From NCBI GenBank assembly GCA_020186115.1, contig WSYJ01000036.1:1116001-1180000 (forward strand): a DNA stretch of 64,000 bases, written 5' to 3'. This document shows, piece by piece, positions 27,421 through 37,778 of the stretch; within the stretch, counting starts at the first letter, position 1; each line of letters starts with the position of its first letter. Both the position numbers and the translations under genes were made by a program. This DNA is from Histomonas meleagridis. Its lineage: Eukaryota > Parabasalia > Tritrichomonadida > Dientamoebidae. The notes beneath the pieces were generated by a model. It made no database searches. It was given only the letters and a program-made list of their open reading frames with translations, and had not been told where the DNA came from.

Positions 27421-29324
27421 ATGAAAAAAAGAGATTATTCAATTCTTCCAGATGCACTTAAACCATATGCTGAACTTGAAGACTTGATTTATGAAGGGTC
27501 GGACGAAAGTTTAGATAAAGCACAAAAAATTATTGATGATGTTGGACAAAATATTTCAAAAGCATATTTATTCATGGTCATCGCATTTGCAGCTAGCTCA
27601 AATGAAGGAAGGATTCGAGAATATGCGGAATTATTAAAAAAGAATGGACCATATTTATTCCGCCTAGATTTTCCTTCTAACTTTATTAAGTACATTATGT
27701 TAAGTGGAATTGTTGATATGGAACTTTATGCATGTAAAATTGAAGTTGATCTAAAGATTTTCAGTTCGAATGGGAACCTAATTCAATTCAAGATCTCATT
27801 GTTAAAGGAGACAAAAAAGCATTAGATGCTATTGAAGATCTTTCAGATGTTGAATTGACATTATTTGGAGAAGAAATAGATCTAATGGAATTTGCCTTAA
27901 AATTTGGTTCATATGAAATATGCGAATATCTTGTTAAAGAAAGAGGACTAGATTGCGAAGATTTCTTTATAATTATATCAACAGGTGACTTAAACAAGTT
28001 AAAACTTTTTGAAAAAAGATTGAAGAAAAAAGTTTATGATGATTTTGATGAAATGGAACAATTTGCATGTATGTTCCATGCTCCATATATCATTGATTAT
28101 TTAATCGATAATTATCCTGGTTGTAGGGAAGAAGAAGATGATGATGAAATTGGGTTTTTAATTCAAGGTTATAATACTGTTGATTGGTATAAGCGAATTA
28201 AAGATCTTCCGACTTTTGATAAAAAAATCATCAAAAATTTTGTTGCTTCAGGGCAAATTCATATCCTTAAGTACTTCCTTAATCAAGCACCAGAGAAAAT
28301 AAAGTTCGATGATTCAGCTTTTAAAATGGCAGGAAAATTTGGCGATATTGAAACTATTAAATATATGATGTCAACGAAAGAATATCAATCGAACAAAGAA
28401 AAATGTCTTCAAAAGATTCTTGAAGGAGCACTTAAAGGGCAAGAATCGAAAGCCGTTGATTTTCTCATAGATAATGGTGCCAAATTAACAGATGATTTAA
28501 TTTTTTCGGGATTAAATGAAAGTGTCTATTATGATTACCCAGGATTTATACAATTTCTTGTTGATCAATATAATGCAAGACTTGATATAATATCAAAGAA
28601 AAATGAAACACTTTTAATGACAGCAGCTAAAGATGGGAATAATGACTTATGTGAACTAATATTAGGATCCGGAGTTAATATTAATCAACAAAACAACAAT
28701 GGATATACAGCTTTAATGTATGCAGTCGAAAAAGTGAAAAGAGAAACAGTTGAACTCTTAATAGGAAAAGGAACAAATGCTAATCTTCAAAATAATGATG
28801 GTAATACAGCAATAATACTTGCTTGTAGTAGTTCATTATGTATCAATTTTAATATTATTCAAATGCTTTCTGATGCTGGTGCTGACTTCTTAATTGAAAA
28901 TAAAATAGGTAAAACAGCAATAAATTACGCACATGAAAAGGGAGTTTTAAATGACGTTTTAATGATTAAACCTGAGCTTCGACAAATATGTGAAAGACTT
29001 CAACTAAAACAAATACCTCGAAAAGATTCAGATGATGAACCAAAAAATAAAGCGCAAAGTGCAAATAGTACAGGTACAAAATCAATGGCCGAATTGTTAG
29101 CAACTTATGATCCTGAATATAGGATTCGATGGGTAGAAAATTTAGTTAATTTTTTATTATATAAAAAGATAGGCACACCTCAGGAAAAAGCTAAACAGGC
29201 CAAAAATATTTTAAATACAATACCAAATGACTTAATAGAACCTTCTTCATTGCAAAAATTGAAGGAAATTGCAAAATATGAAACTAAAGATGAAGATGAC
29301 TCAAATACATCAAGTGATCAATAA
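27421..29324 (+). pseudogene. Ankyrin/DUF3447-type protein with one frameshift
   Basis: Two consecutive frames form one gene. The first (27421 to about 27752) begins MKKRDYSILPDALKPYAELEDL and reads well to CKIEVDL; then coding sense passes to the -1 frame (DFQFEWEPNSIQDLIVKGD) and continues to 29324. One missing base in the A run near 27753-27755 explains it. The N-terminal part is the DUF3447-type domain of trichomonad ankyrin proteins. Five or six ankyrin repeats follow, e.g. ETLLMTAAKDGNNDLCELIL, YTALMYAVEKVKRETVELLI and NTAIILACSSSLC. The tail (from about residue 510) is polar. A genuine mutation and a homopolymer sequencing error cannot be distinguished here. Confidence 0.75.
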
Positions 29325-29469
29325 AATTACTTATTTATTTGTATTTTTCGTCTTGAAAATGAATTCATCTAAAATATTATAGCGATTCTTTTTAATATTG
29401 GAAATAACCGTTAAATTGTATGTTTTACACAAATACGTTACTTAACAAGAAAACAAATATTTCAGCAAA

Positions 29470-31335
29470 ATGAAACCGATTACAGTAAATTTAAGCCCAA
29501 ACTCTGAACCCAGCAATAATACTTCTAATGAAATCCAAGAAATAAAAAATGAAATCAATAATCATATTCAAAATCTTTCAAAAAATATTGAATCTAAAAT
29601 TAACCAAATAAATGATCAATTTTCAAGCTTACAAGAAGACTTGACGAAACAGATACAAAATCTGGAGGAACAACAAAACACTTTCAAAACACAAATTGAA
29701 GATATTAAGCAAAAATACAAGTCACAGCATGCAAATAATGTTTTACCAATGAAATCACAGATAGAGCATCTTGGTTTTAAAATTGAGCGTTTCGTTAAAT
29801 ATGATTTCCAAAATACAATAAGACCAATTAAAGAACAAATTACAGAAATCAAAACAAAATCTAACAACATAAGCTCTGAAGTTCTTTCCAACATTAATGA
29901 TTTATCGCAACAACTTAATGAAATCAATCAACAAATTAATGATGATCCTTTTGATCCAAATCAAAATCATCTTGAATCAGCAATAAACGAAATATATCCT
30001 AAAATAGAGTCTTACGAAAATCGTTTTCAGCAATTATGTGATAAAATTAATAATTTTCAGCAATCACAAACATCGGTAAATCCATCGAAATATGTAAACA
30101 AAATTCATAAAATCATTAAGCGTATTGAACATGAAGTTCATGAACAAATTGAAGCGTCAACCAAAGAATTTAACAAAGATCTACAAAAATCAGAAAATTA
30201 TTTTAATGAAAAATCCGAAGAATTGACCAAAAACTTCGAAGAAATTTTAACAATTTCGAATTCTAATGAACTTTTACGGCAAAAAATATTCGAATCAATT
30301 AATACATTAAATAAAGGATTATTTGAATCACAAAATCAAATGAACGAAATATCACAAGAAACTCGAACACGAATAGCAAATGTTGAAGAAACGCTTGAAA
30401 ACAAATTTAATGATATAAAATTATATCTTTATGAATCAAGAGCTAAAACCGAAAATAGTTCGAATCAAATCGATGCAACAATTGGAAAAGATGTCGAAGA
30501 ATTAGAAAAACATATAAAAGAAACAATTCAAAAGTTAAACGACATAGTAAAATCTGATACATTTAAAAACAAAAAAGAACAAAATGAAACAATTCGGAAA
30601 ATTAAAGAAATCAAAAATCTGTTTGAAGGAAATGGAAAATATTTCGAAAGAATTAATGAAATGGAAAAACAAATCGATAAATGTGTTGAAACTATAATGA
30701 ACATTTATGAAAAAAAGAAAAATGTTGCGAAAAATAATAAAAATAAGAAAAAAATTTTGAAGAAAATCGAAATTGTCGAAAAGAGAATAAATGATATCGA
30801 GGAAAGAATTAAAGAAAAAGATGGAAAAAATCCATCAGCAAAGAATATGTACCAACATCATAAAATGCCGCCAGTGCCACCTCCAGCGCAGGAAGAATTA
30901 AAGGAGAAGCCAAAAGATAAAGAAGACGAAAAGCAAAATGATGAAAAAGAGAAAATTGAAGAAGAAGAAGAAAATAATGAAAATAAGAAATCAAACAATA
31001 AAAAAGAGAAAAACAAAAAGCCAAAAGAGAATGAAAATGATGAAGATAAAAATGATAACAAATTGGATAATGAAAAGAAAGATAATAAAAACAAAAATTC
31101 ACATGATAATGATAGTGAAAAAGATAACAAACAATATAAAGAAAACGAAAAAGATGCAAATAATAAGAACGGGAAAGAGAAAAAACAAAATAATAAAAAA
31201 GAAAAAGAGACAAATGATAATGAAAACGAAAAAGAAAATAAACAAAACAAGAAAAATGAAAAAGAATCAAATGATAATGACAATGGAAACGAAAATAAAC
31301 AAAATAAGAAAAAGGAAAAAAATAAAAATAAATGA
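29470..31335 (+). CDS. Long coiled-coil protein with Lys/Glu/Asn-rich tail
   Basis: 621 residues. About residues 15-420 are heptad-rich coiled coil (IQEIKNEINNHIQNL, INDQFSSLQEDLTKQIQNL, and so on), interrupted near residues 155-165 by a short Asp/Pro stretch. A Pro-rich piece (KMPPVPPPAQEE) near residue 465 precedes a 150-residue tail of repeated Lys/Glu/Asn/Asp runs. No enzyme or targeting motif is seen. A structural role in the cytoskeleton or an adaptor function is possible. The minus-strand open frames over the tail are artefacts of its low complexity. Confidence 0.8.
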   Translation: MKPITVNLSPNSEPSNNTSNEIQEIKNEINNHIQNLSKNIESKINQINDQFSSLQEDLTKQIQNLEEQQNTFKTQIEDIKQKYKSQHANNVLPMKSQIEHLGFKIERFVKYDFQNTIRPIKEQITEIKTKSNNISSEVLSNINDLSQQLNEINQQINDDPFDPNQNHLESAINEIYPKIESYENRFQQLCDKINNFQQSQTSVNPSKYVNKIHKIIKRIEHEVHEQIEASTKEFNKDLQKSENYFNEKSEELTKNFEEILTISNSNELLRQKIFESINTLNKGLFESQNQMNEISQETRTRIANVEETLENKFNDIKLYLYESRAKTENSSNQIDATIGKDVEELEKHIKETIQKLNDIVKSDTFKNKKEQNETIRKIKEIKNLFEGNGKYFERINEMEKQIDKCVETIMNIYEKKKNVAKNNKNKKKILKKIEIVEKRINDIEERIKEKDGKNPSAKNMYQHHKMPPVPPPAQEELKEKPKDKEDEKQNDEKEKIEEEEENNENKKSNNKKEKNKKPKENENDEDKNDNKLDNEKKDNKNKNSHDNDSEKDNKQYKENEKDANNKNGKEKKQNNKKEKETNDNENEKENKQNKKNEKESNDNDNGNENKQNKKKEKNKNK

Positions 31336-31954
31336 AAGCAAAAAGAAGATATTAAATAATTTCATCAAAATTCGCCTATAAAATATTTGCTGTTCGTGGT
31401 GATTTTGGAACAAGTTCGATGCCGATACACCAATATAATTTAAATCAAATGTATATATCTAAATAAATGTTGTATGGAATATATTCATTTTATCTTGTTT
31501 AATCAGAAAACATTTAATTAAAAAGTTTAGTAATACTTTAAAAAAATGTTGAATTAAAATATCAGAAGGATTAATCAATGTGAAATGTTTTGTATTACCT
31601 GATATGATAATATAACCGCATCAAACAATTCAGTTGTCACATAATAAAAGAAACTTATTGCATAAATAATATTAAAAATGGTATCATCAAATATGAAAAT
31701 ATTAAAATCATTCCTTAGTTGAACATAATAAATTTTAATCTATCAGATCTAATTTTATAATTGGAAAATAAAACAACTAGAAATATGTGCATATCAATTT
31801 AACATTATCTAAAATTCGGGGTGCATATTTAACTTTATATTTCCCATTTAACTTCAAATCTTCATCCAATAAAAATATTTTTTAATCACAAGAGACGCAT
31901 TCTGTAAACATCACTTCATTTTATATTCATTTAAATAATTCCAAATTTACTTAA
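31336..31954. other. Intergenic region with a short coding-like trace
   Basis: About 620 bases between convergent genes. At 31356-31476 one frame without an ATG reads FAVRGDFGTSSMPIHQYN, which looks protein-like and may be a relic. The remainder is AT-rich with no visible gene. Confidence 0.3.
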
Positions 31955-33244
31955 TCAATTAATGAGTTTGCATCTTGCGTATAGTGCGTCCACGACTCCG
32001 TCCATCTGTTCAATGAGCTCTATCGACTGCGTGAGCAGTTCGTTTTCTTCCTCGTCCTCGAATATGTTCAGTATCCCGTCGCTCTGGTTGATTGACGCCT
32101 TCAGCTTCTGGTCGAGTATCATCTGCACCAACTTCGCCTCGACTTCTTCGACCGGCAAATTGATCATTTCGGCGATGCGCGACAACTCGACGGCAGAGTA
32201 CGGCTTGACGATCCTCAGAAGGTTTTGTTCCTCGAGGTTATCGATGAGGTTATGTATGTTCGACGCGACGACAGAGTCATTTTCTAAGTCGCTGTGTCTT
32301 CTCTCCATTATCTCTGTCAGTTGTTTAAGCGATTTCGCTTCTGCAGCTTTACCTATTTCGAGCATTGCTTCGATTTCGTTTTTCGATTCATTATGAAGAT
32401 GTGTCAATGCTAATGCTGCGTTTTGATATATGCTTAAGCATTCGTTGGGGCGCTCGTCCAATATTTTGCATAATAAGTTATACTTTAATGCATCAATTGA
32501 ACGCGGATCGTTAACACTCGTGAATGAATCAAAAGCTTCCGAAAAATATGAACTCGCTGTTCGATAATCCTTTTCCTCGGTGAAGATAATGCCCGATTCT
32601 AAGTCGAGTTGCCCTTGTAAGAGTGGTGATGTGTAAACGGCCGCTGCATTTGTACGGGCGGCTGTAAGTGATGCTTTGGCACGACTGTAATCGCCAAGCC
32701 CTCTGAAGGTACGGGATTCAATTAAATAGACTTCGATGAGTTGAGACTTGTGATCAACTTTACGAAGTTCAGTTGTGAGGCGTGAGATGATTTCAAGAGT
32801 CTCATTGTATCGCTTCTCTTCTAAAAGTATCTCCGCAAGCTCGGTTTCAAGGCGTTGACGAAGAAGAGTACGTTCTTCTTTAATTGACCATTGAATCCAT
32901 TCTTGACACAGTGTGATTTGGAGATCACAAGTATCAGGAACTTTACGAAGTGATTGAATTACAAGACGTACAAGTTTAGCTGTACGGGCTTTAGGTATAA
33001 GGATAAAATAAGGTTGGAGATGTGCAAGAAGTTGAGAATATTTGGTACCATCACCAAGTGAGACATAGATAGATAAAAGAGATACAAGAACTTTTTCAAA
33101 AATACCAGCAAGATCTTCAATATGTTCAGTATCTTTAGTAATAAGATCTATAAGATCTTCAAGTTTAGCAGCACAGTGAGCTTCGTCTTGTGAACGGAGG
33201 GCCATTATTTCATCTAATTGTTGTGAATATTCTTCTGTTTGCAT
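31955..33244 (-). CDS. RPN6: 26S proteasome lid subunit Rpn6 (PSMD11)
   Basis: 429 residues, close to the usual 422. The C-terminal PCI domain is diagnostic: LSRIAEMINLPVEEVEAKLVQ, MILDQKL, INQSDGILNIF, and the final helix LIEQMDGVVDALYARCKLIN, matching human PSMD11 (VERKLSQMILDKK, LDQGEGVLIIF, ALETIQNMSKVVDSLY). The N-terminal half is TPR-like helices (LETELAEILLEEKRYNETLEII). Rpn6 clamps the lid to the 20S core and base. The closest alternative, CSN4, fits less well. The codon use shows a bias to C- and G-ending codons in the C-terminal third. Confidence 0.92.
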   Translation of the reverse strand: MQTEEYSQQLDEIMALRSQDEAHCAAKLEDLIDLITKDTEHIEDLAGIFEKVLVSLLSIYVSLGDGTKYSQLLAHLQPYFILIPKARTAKLVRLVIQSLRKVPDTCDLQITLCQEWIQWSIKEERTLLRQRLETELAEILLEEKRYNETLEIISRLTTELRKVDHKSQLIEVYLIESRTFRGLGDYSRAKASLTAARTNAAAVYTSPLLQGQLDLESGIIFTEEKDYRTASSYFSEAFDSFTSVNDPRSIDALKYNLLCKILDERPNECLSIYQNAALALTHLHNESKNEIEAMLEIGKAAEAKSLKQLTEIMERRHSDLENDSVVASNIHNLIDNLEEQNLLRIVKPYSAVELSRIAEMINLPVEEVEAKLVQMILDQKLKASINQSDGILNIFEDEEENELLTQSIELIEQMDGVVDALYARCKLIN

Positions 33245-33374
33245 TTTGTTTTTGTTTCGTCAAAAGTTGGTCGAAATATTTTCACATCACATTTCACCAA
33301 AAAATAAAATCCGTTTATTTCACATCAAAAATTGATGTATAAACATAATTATCAAATTAATTTCGTTTAAATGT

Positions 33375-34661
33375 TTACTTAGATGATGAAGATGAGGAGG
33401 AAGATGAAGAAGACTCAGTAACTGTCATTTCTTCCTCATAGAATTCTTCTTCTTCTATTATATCTTCTTCTTCTACATAAATTTCCTCTTCCTCTGCTCC
33501 CTCAATTACAATAGGTCCTTTACCTTTAGGCTTTGCTGCTGGAGGAGGAGGTGGTGGTGGTGGAGGAGGTGGAGGAGCATCTGAAGATTTATCCTTCTTT
33601 GATGGCTTTTCTTTCTTAGGCTTCTCCTCCTTAGGTGGTTTCTCTTTCTTAGGTTTCTCTTCCTTTGGTGGCTTCTCCTTCTTGGGCTTAGGTTCCTTTG
33701 GAGGCTTTTCTTTCTTAGGTGGCTTCTCCTTCTTAGGTTTAGGTTCCTTGTATACTGATCCTTCATCACCACCTTTACCAAATGCCATACCTGATATGAT
33801 AAGTTGGAATAATATGATGATAAATGCAGCAAATGAAGAAAGTGTAATCAAAATAACATTGATCACATAATAAGCAGAGAGTGAAAGAAATCCTCGTTGA
33901 CGACTGAGTCTGCTTGCTGCTTCTCCCATTTGTTCTTCTCTTGGTAATGCGGCGAGTTCAGCTGCTTTAGTTGAGAGATGGCACCAATAATCTTTGAAGA
34001 GTTCAGCACTCCATCCACCAATACATGTTTCTTCTACGCCTGAAAATGAGTAATCACATGGATTGGATGAAGAAAAGTCAGCAGATCCATAGTTAAAGAT
34101 GCACGATGGAACTCTTCCTGAATGGTATCCACCGTTAGCATAATATGTATAATCAACGAAGAAATATTCGAAGTTGGATTCAACAAATGGATAATCAGAG
34201 GAATTAGTGGGTGGTGGTTGGAATTGTGCATATCCGAGGCTGTAATGTGTATCAACATAGTTCTTAAATTCTTCCGAATCGTCATAATAATCATATTTGG
34301 ATGAAATAATTGATTCACCAAACTCTGTTTTGTCTGAAGCAATAACCTGACATGCGAGTAAGACAATGAAGGTCACAACCCAAAGAATTAAGAAAACTGT
34401 ACGGATAGGTGATATTGAATTTCCGAGTGCAAAAATAATGTAGACGATAAAGAAAATAATTGTTAATGCAGCAAATACAATCATAATTATTGACAATGTA
34501 TATAGAGTCTGATGTATACCAAAAATAGATAACATGAATTTATTATCTTGAATATAAATTGCATTATATCCAATCGTAATGCAAAGGGATATGATCATGG
34601 CCAGTGCGCCACCGCCCATGAAAAAATGGAATACGTTGGATGTATATTTGAATTTGCTCAT
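33375..34661 (-). CDS. Four-helix membrane protein with Lys-Pro repeats and polyproline tail
   Basis: Starting from MSKFKYTSNVF (34661, preceded by TCACA), the protein has four hydrophobic helices: one near the start, two closely spaced and a fourth after an extracellular-type loop of about 150 residues holding Cys residues (VPSCIFNYG, NPCDYSF, EETCIGGW, DYWCHLS). The layout recalls tetraspanins, but no CCG motif is present. The cytoplasmic tail has about eight KEKPPKE-type repeats, a 12-proline run, an acidic stretch and a poly-Ser end. Proline runs can bind profilin or SH3/WW domains. An upstream in-frame ATG at 34730 would add 23 residues. Confidence 0.75.
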   Translation of the reverse strand: MSKFKYTSNVFHFFMGGGALAMIISLCITIGYNAIYIQDNKFMLSIFGIHQTLYTLSIIMIVFAALTIIFFIVYIIFALGNSISPIRTVFLILWVVTFIVLLACQVIASDKTEFGESIISSKYDYYDDSEEFKNYVDTHYSLGYAQFQPPPTNSSDYPFVESNFEYFFVDYTYYANGGYHSGRVPSCIFNYGSADFSSSNPCDYSFSGVEETCIGGWSAELFKDYWCHLSTKAAELAALPREEQMGEAASRLSRQRGFLSLSAYYVINVILITLSSFAAFIIILFQLIISGMAFGKGGDEGSVYKEPKPKKEKPPKKEKPPKEPKPKKEKPPKEEKPKKEKPPKEEKPKKEKPSKKDKSSDAPPPPPPPPPPPPAAKPKGKGPIVIEGAEEEEIYVEEEDIIEEEEFYEEEMTVTESSSSSSSSSSSK

Positions 34662-35193
34662 TGTGATTAATATGGTGAACGGTTTCTGTGAAAAATCGGA
34701 TTTGCATGTTACCTCATTCAATTGGTTCATTGAACCCCCTTTTCAATTACTCTTAAAAAGCTTGTGTTTACATTGAAATTCCAACCCACAAAAACTTTGA
34801 ATATGCTATCGTTCAATACCACAGAGATAATTCCAAACGTATTTTGGAAGGTTTTCATTACAGCTAATTCAATTCTAACATTAAAGTTTAAAATTCCGGA
34901 ATGAAATTACGTACACGTTGACAACACTTATTTCTTTAGACAGAATTACTTAGTTTTTTTTTGAAGATTAAATTGATTTCAACAAAAAAAAACATTGCAA
35001 AGCTAAAATTATAACATATAGACTTAAAATAAACCAACAAAATTATTTGTACAGTGCAAATTGATGTTCTGGATCATAAAAAATTAATTTATGTCACTGT
35101 TGGCAAATATTGTTTTTCTATTCATTATGATCGTACCATAGAAAAGTTAACGTTCTAACATTTTTCAGAAGCAAAAAAACTGTGGATGTGGAC
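34662..35193. other. Divergent intergenic region
   Basis: About 530 bases. GTTAACGTTCTAAC lies near 35148 upstream of the next gene. Nothing else to report. Confidence 0.5.
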
Positions 35194-36504
35194 ATGGAAC
35201 AAAACAATAGTGAATCCTGTTATAACTTATTGTTTCCATGTATTGTTTCCGAAGATAAAGCAAAAGCTTCTGAATGTAAGATAAATCTTTCTATAACCAA
35301 AATTAATTGTCAACTAATTATATTATTTTCTGATAATATAAATAACACAATAAATATGAAAGATTTCACAACAATGTACATTGATCAGAGTGCGCTTGTT
35401 GTTAATTTTGTCCAAGACAATGGATCAAAAACATTGATATTATTTTTTTTTAATTCCCCAAATAATTTCAAACGATTCCTATTTACAATTGCAGAATCGG
35501 GTCTAATTGTTCCAGAGTCATTATACGCACGAAACAAATTTTCATTTTTACCATTTCCATCATTTTTCCCATCTTATAATTTCTCTTATGGTAACACACA
35601 TTTGTTCAATCAAATAATATCAATCATTAACAAAAAAGTTATGCAAATCTCTGAAAGTAACTTACCTTTTAACAAATCATTTGTTGACAGAATTGTAAAT
35701 TTTTTTTATCAATACTATAAATTCAAAATCGACAAATGGAGCGGAGTCCAAGGCAGTAGATATAGCGCTGCTTCATTCATCAAACTCCTCTTTAAGCTTC
35801 ATAAAGTAAATCATGAATTCACTTACAGCATCAAAAAGAAGAAAGTCCAAACAGACTTTGTGAATTTGATAAAAAGTGACGAACGAAATTTTCGTGATTA
35901 CAACAAAAATTGGACTCAAGAACTTTCACAGTTATGTTTTGATGTGTGTTCATTATATGCATCTAAATCTAATTATTATGCTGAAGGTAATTTTCTCATT
36001 GCGCGAAACTTATCATTAGTTATGAAGATAGTAATCAATGAACAAAAACTTCCAAACCTTGTGAAAGTCCTAAAACAACACTTCAGCGATTGTTTGTATG
36101 GGTTTTACTCGAGTATTATTTCGATTTTTCCCTTCAAAAGTAAAGATGAAATGGAAAAATTCGAAAAGGAAATAACTGAACAAAGCAAAACATTGTTCAA
36201 AAATGAGTTCCCTTCAGTTTTCTCATACTTTAAAATGCATAATGCGCAATCGAGGCAATGGATACATCCAAAATGCGGAACATTGTTTGCAGATGCATCT
36301 GATGAGCCATGGAAACTTTGGTCATTTGTTTTGCAAAGCAGTGACGCAGCGAGTGCGTTCGCGTGCTTCATCGCTTCGGTTGTATTCCACACAATACCGA
36401 AAAGGACGTCAAAGACAACGTCGCAGTTTGGCGGCACCAGCTTCAGCAGAGAAGACATGGATGAGTACGTCAATACCGCTGAATACATACTAACGAATCA
36501 ATGA
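35194..36504 (+). CDS. Unrecognised 436-residue protein (faint TBC-like C-terminus)
   Basis: The first ATG of the frame is 35194 (MEQNNSESCYN). I do not recognise the protein. Residues 20-110 look like a PH-type or similar beta fold (INLSITKINCQLIILFSD, NSPNNFKRFLFTIAE). The C-terminal 130 residues are helical and end with WKLWSFVLQSSDAASAFACFIASVVF, which vaguely resembles the last helices of a TBC (Rab GAP) domain. The Arg and Gln fingers of TBC domains are not evident, so this is only a guess. Three flanking in-frame GTG codons are upstream and are not needed. Confidence 0.7.
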   Translation: MEQNNSESCYNLLFPCIVSEDKAKASECKINLSITKINCQLIILFSDNINNTINMKDFTTMYIDQSALVVNFVQDNGSKTLILFFFNSPNNFKRFLFTIAESGLIVPESLYARNKFSFLPFPSFFPSYNFSYGNTHLFNQIISIINKKVMQISESNLPFNKSFVDRIVNFFYQYYKFKIDKWSGVQGSRYSAASFIKLLFKLHKVNHEFTYSIKKKKVQTDFVNLIKSDERNFRDYNKNWTQELSQLCFDVCSLYASKSNYYAEGNFLIARNLSLVMKIVINEQKLPNLVKVLKQHFSDCLYGFYSSIISIFPFKSKDEMEKFEKEITEQSKTLFKNEFPSVFSYFKMHNAQSRQWIHPKCGTLFADASDEPWKLWSFVLQSSDAASAFACFIASVVFHTIPKRTSKTTSQFGGTSFSREDMDEYVNTAEYILTNQ

Positions 36505-36559
36505 AATGTGTAAATTTGCGGCTTCATCATTAAGTCGTAAGGTTCGCGTCAAGGAGTTT

Positions 36560-37091
36560 ACTTCGCATAGTAGTTAAAAAGCTTGAAAACATTTCCATTG
36601 GCACATGCGGTGTATTTCTGGAGGCGTTAAAGTTTAGTACCGAGAGAACTTTGTTGAAATGATCTGATTTCAAAAAGATAAATTTACTGATGCGCATAGG
36701 GATTCGATCGAAAGTGTTATTATTAATAACGTTCTTGAAGAGATTACTGAAAATGCATTCAGTGATTGACCTGTATTAACTTCTGTAATAATTAATGAAT
36801 CAGTTAAAAATGCAGCAGAGCATTTACTTTATGTGGAAAACCAAAAGATGTGCAACATACAGAGGCAGACTGAAGAAATTGCGCATTTGGAAATGTCCAT
36901 TTTATCATCAACAATTGGAAATCTTTATTTTAATAGCAAATAAATTTCATAGCGGACCAATTACGCCAGAGAAAGCCTTCCTTTTGGTTGGGTATATTCT
37001 TCAATCTCGTGTAAATTTGGGAATTGAAATTGTTGATAGCGAAGCGGTCTTTTTTAGCTCAAAAATTATCTCAACCGATGACAATAAATAA
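36560..37091 (+). pseudogene. Decayed coding region, unknown protein
   Basis: Protein-like sequence appears in two frames: from 36677 (DKFTDAHRDSIESVI) with an in-frame TGA near 36765 and on to TAA near 36943, then in another frame PITPEKAFLLVGYILQ to 37091. An earlier patch near 36590 reads NISIGTCGVFLEALKF. It follows the preceding gene closely. I do not recognise it. Confidence 0.4.
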
Positions 37092-37127
37092 AATAGTTAC
37101 TAATTTCCTTTTTCTAGTTATCAAATT

Positions 37128-37346
37128 ATGGATATTCTCAAAACGAAAAATACTTCCAATTGTGCGATTTGCGTTAGTTGTCAATGCACTTGTGAATGTT
37201 CGTTATATAAATGTCCGGACTTAAGCCAACGAATTATCGGTAACTTATTGCGCTCCATTTGCACTTTTCAATATGTTAATTATGTAGCGCATTCTAAATG
37301 CCAAAGTGACGGCGCTTTATATAATAGAGATGGCGCTCATTTGTGA
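37128..37346 (+). CDS. Small Cys-rich open frame
   Basis: 72 codons from ATG 37128 with a cluster CAICVSCQCTCECSLYKC. It could be a metal-binding peptide or another relic of the decayed stretch around it. No family is recognised and no promoter motif supports it. Confidence 0.25.
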   Translation: MDILKTKNTSNCAICVSCQCTCECSLYKCPDLSQRIIGNLLRSICTFQYVNYVAHSKCQSDGALYNRDGAHL

Positions 37347-37426
37347 TCCGAATTGGGAAACAATGTTTGCTATTCCTAATTCGGTTACTCATATCATAGT
37401 TGTACTGATTTCTAAACAATTTTACC

Positions 37427-37739
37427 ATGAAAATGTTAACAGTATTAATTTTTTGCATTTGTTTTAACTGTACATCTCTTGTATGCATTTTTTATGGAAC
37501 AAATTCACCTGATATAGAATCCGATGCATTTGATGTAGAAGCAAAAGTAATGAAATTGAGATTTAAATGTTGTTAAAGGAGAGCCATTATTTGATTTGTG
37601 TCTTGTGCCAAACAAGTCAAAATCAAACTCAATAAATCAAGCACAATTTAACTTATTCAGGTTCACTTCGGGTGTCACTTTATCTCGAGAATTATATTTG
37701 ATGTTTCACATCTTAATTTTCATTAAAAAAAATTATTAA
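37427..37739 (+). pseudogene. Frameshifted fragment of a secreted-type protein
   Basis: ATG 37427 opens a likely signal peptide (MKMLTVLIFCICFNC) and 50 codons to TAA near 37576. Around the end of that frame another frame takes over (NVVKGEPLFDLCLVPNK, then FRFTSGVTLSREL) to TAA 37737-37739. A single frameshift would join them. The product is unknown. Confidence 0.4.
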
Positions 37740-37778
37740 AAAATCATTATCATTTACAGATGTTATAAAAAATGACAT

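Noticed and set aside
30809-31283. Long minus-strand open frames opposite the coiled-coil gene
   Set aside because: They are the reverse of Lys/Glu/Asn repeats and consist of Phe/Ser/Leu runs.
33580-33760. Short repeats in the tail of the four-helix protein as a possible CRISPR or satellite
   Set aside because: They are in-frame KEKPPKE codon repeats within a gene; no spacer structure.
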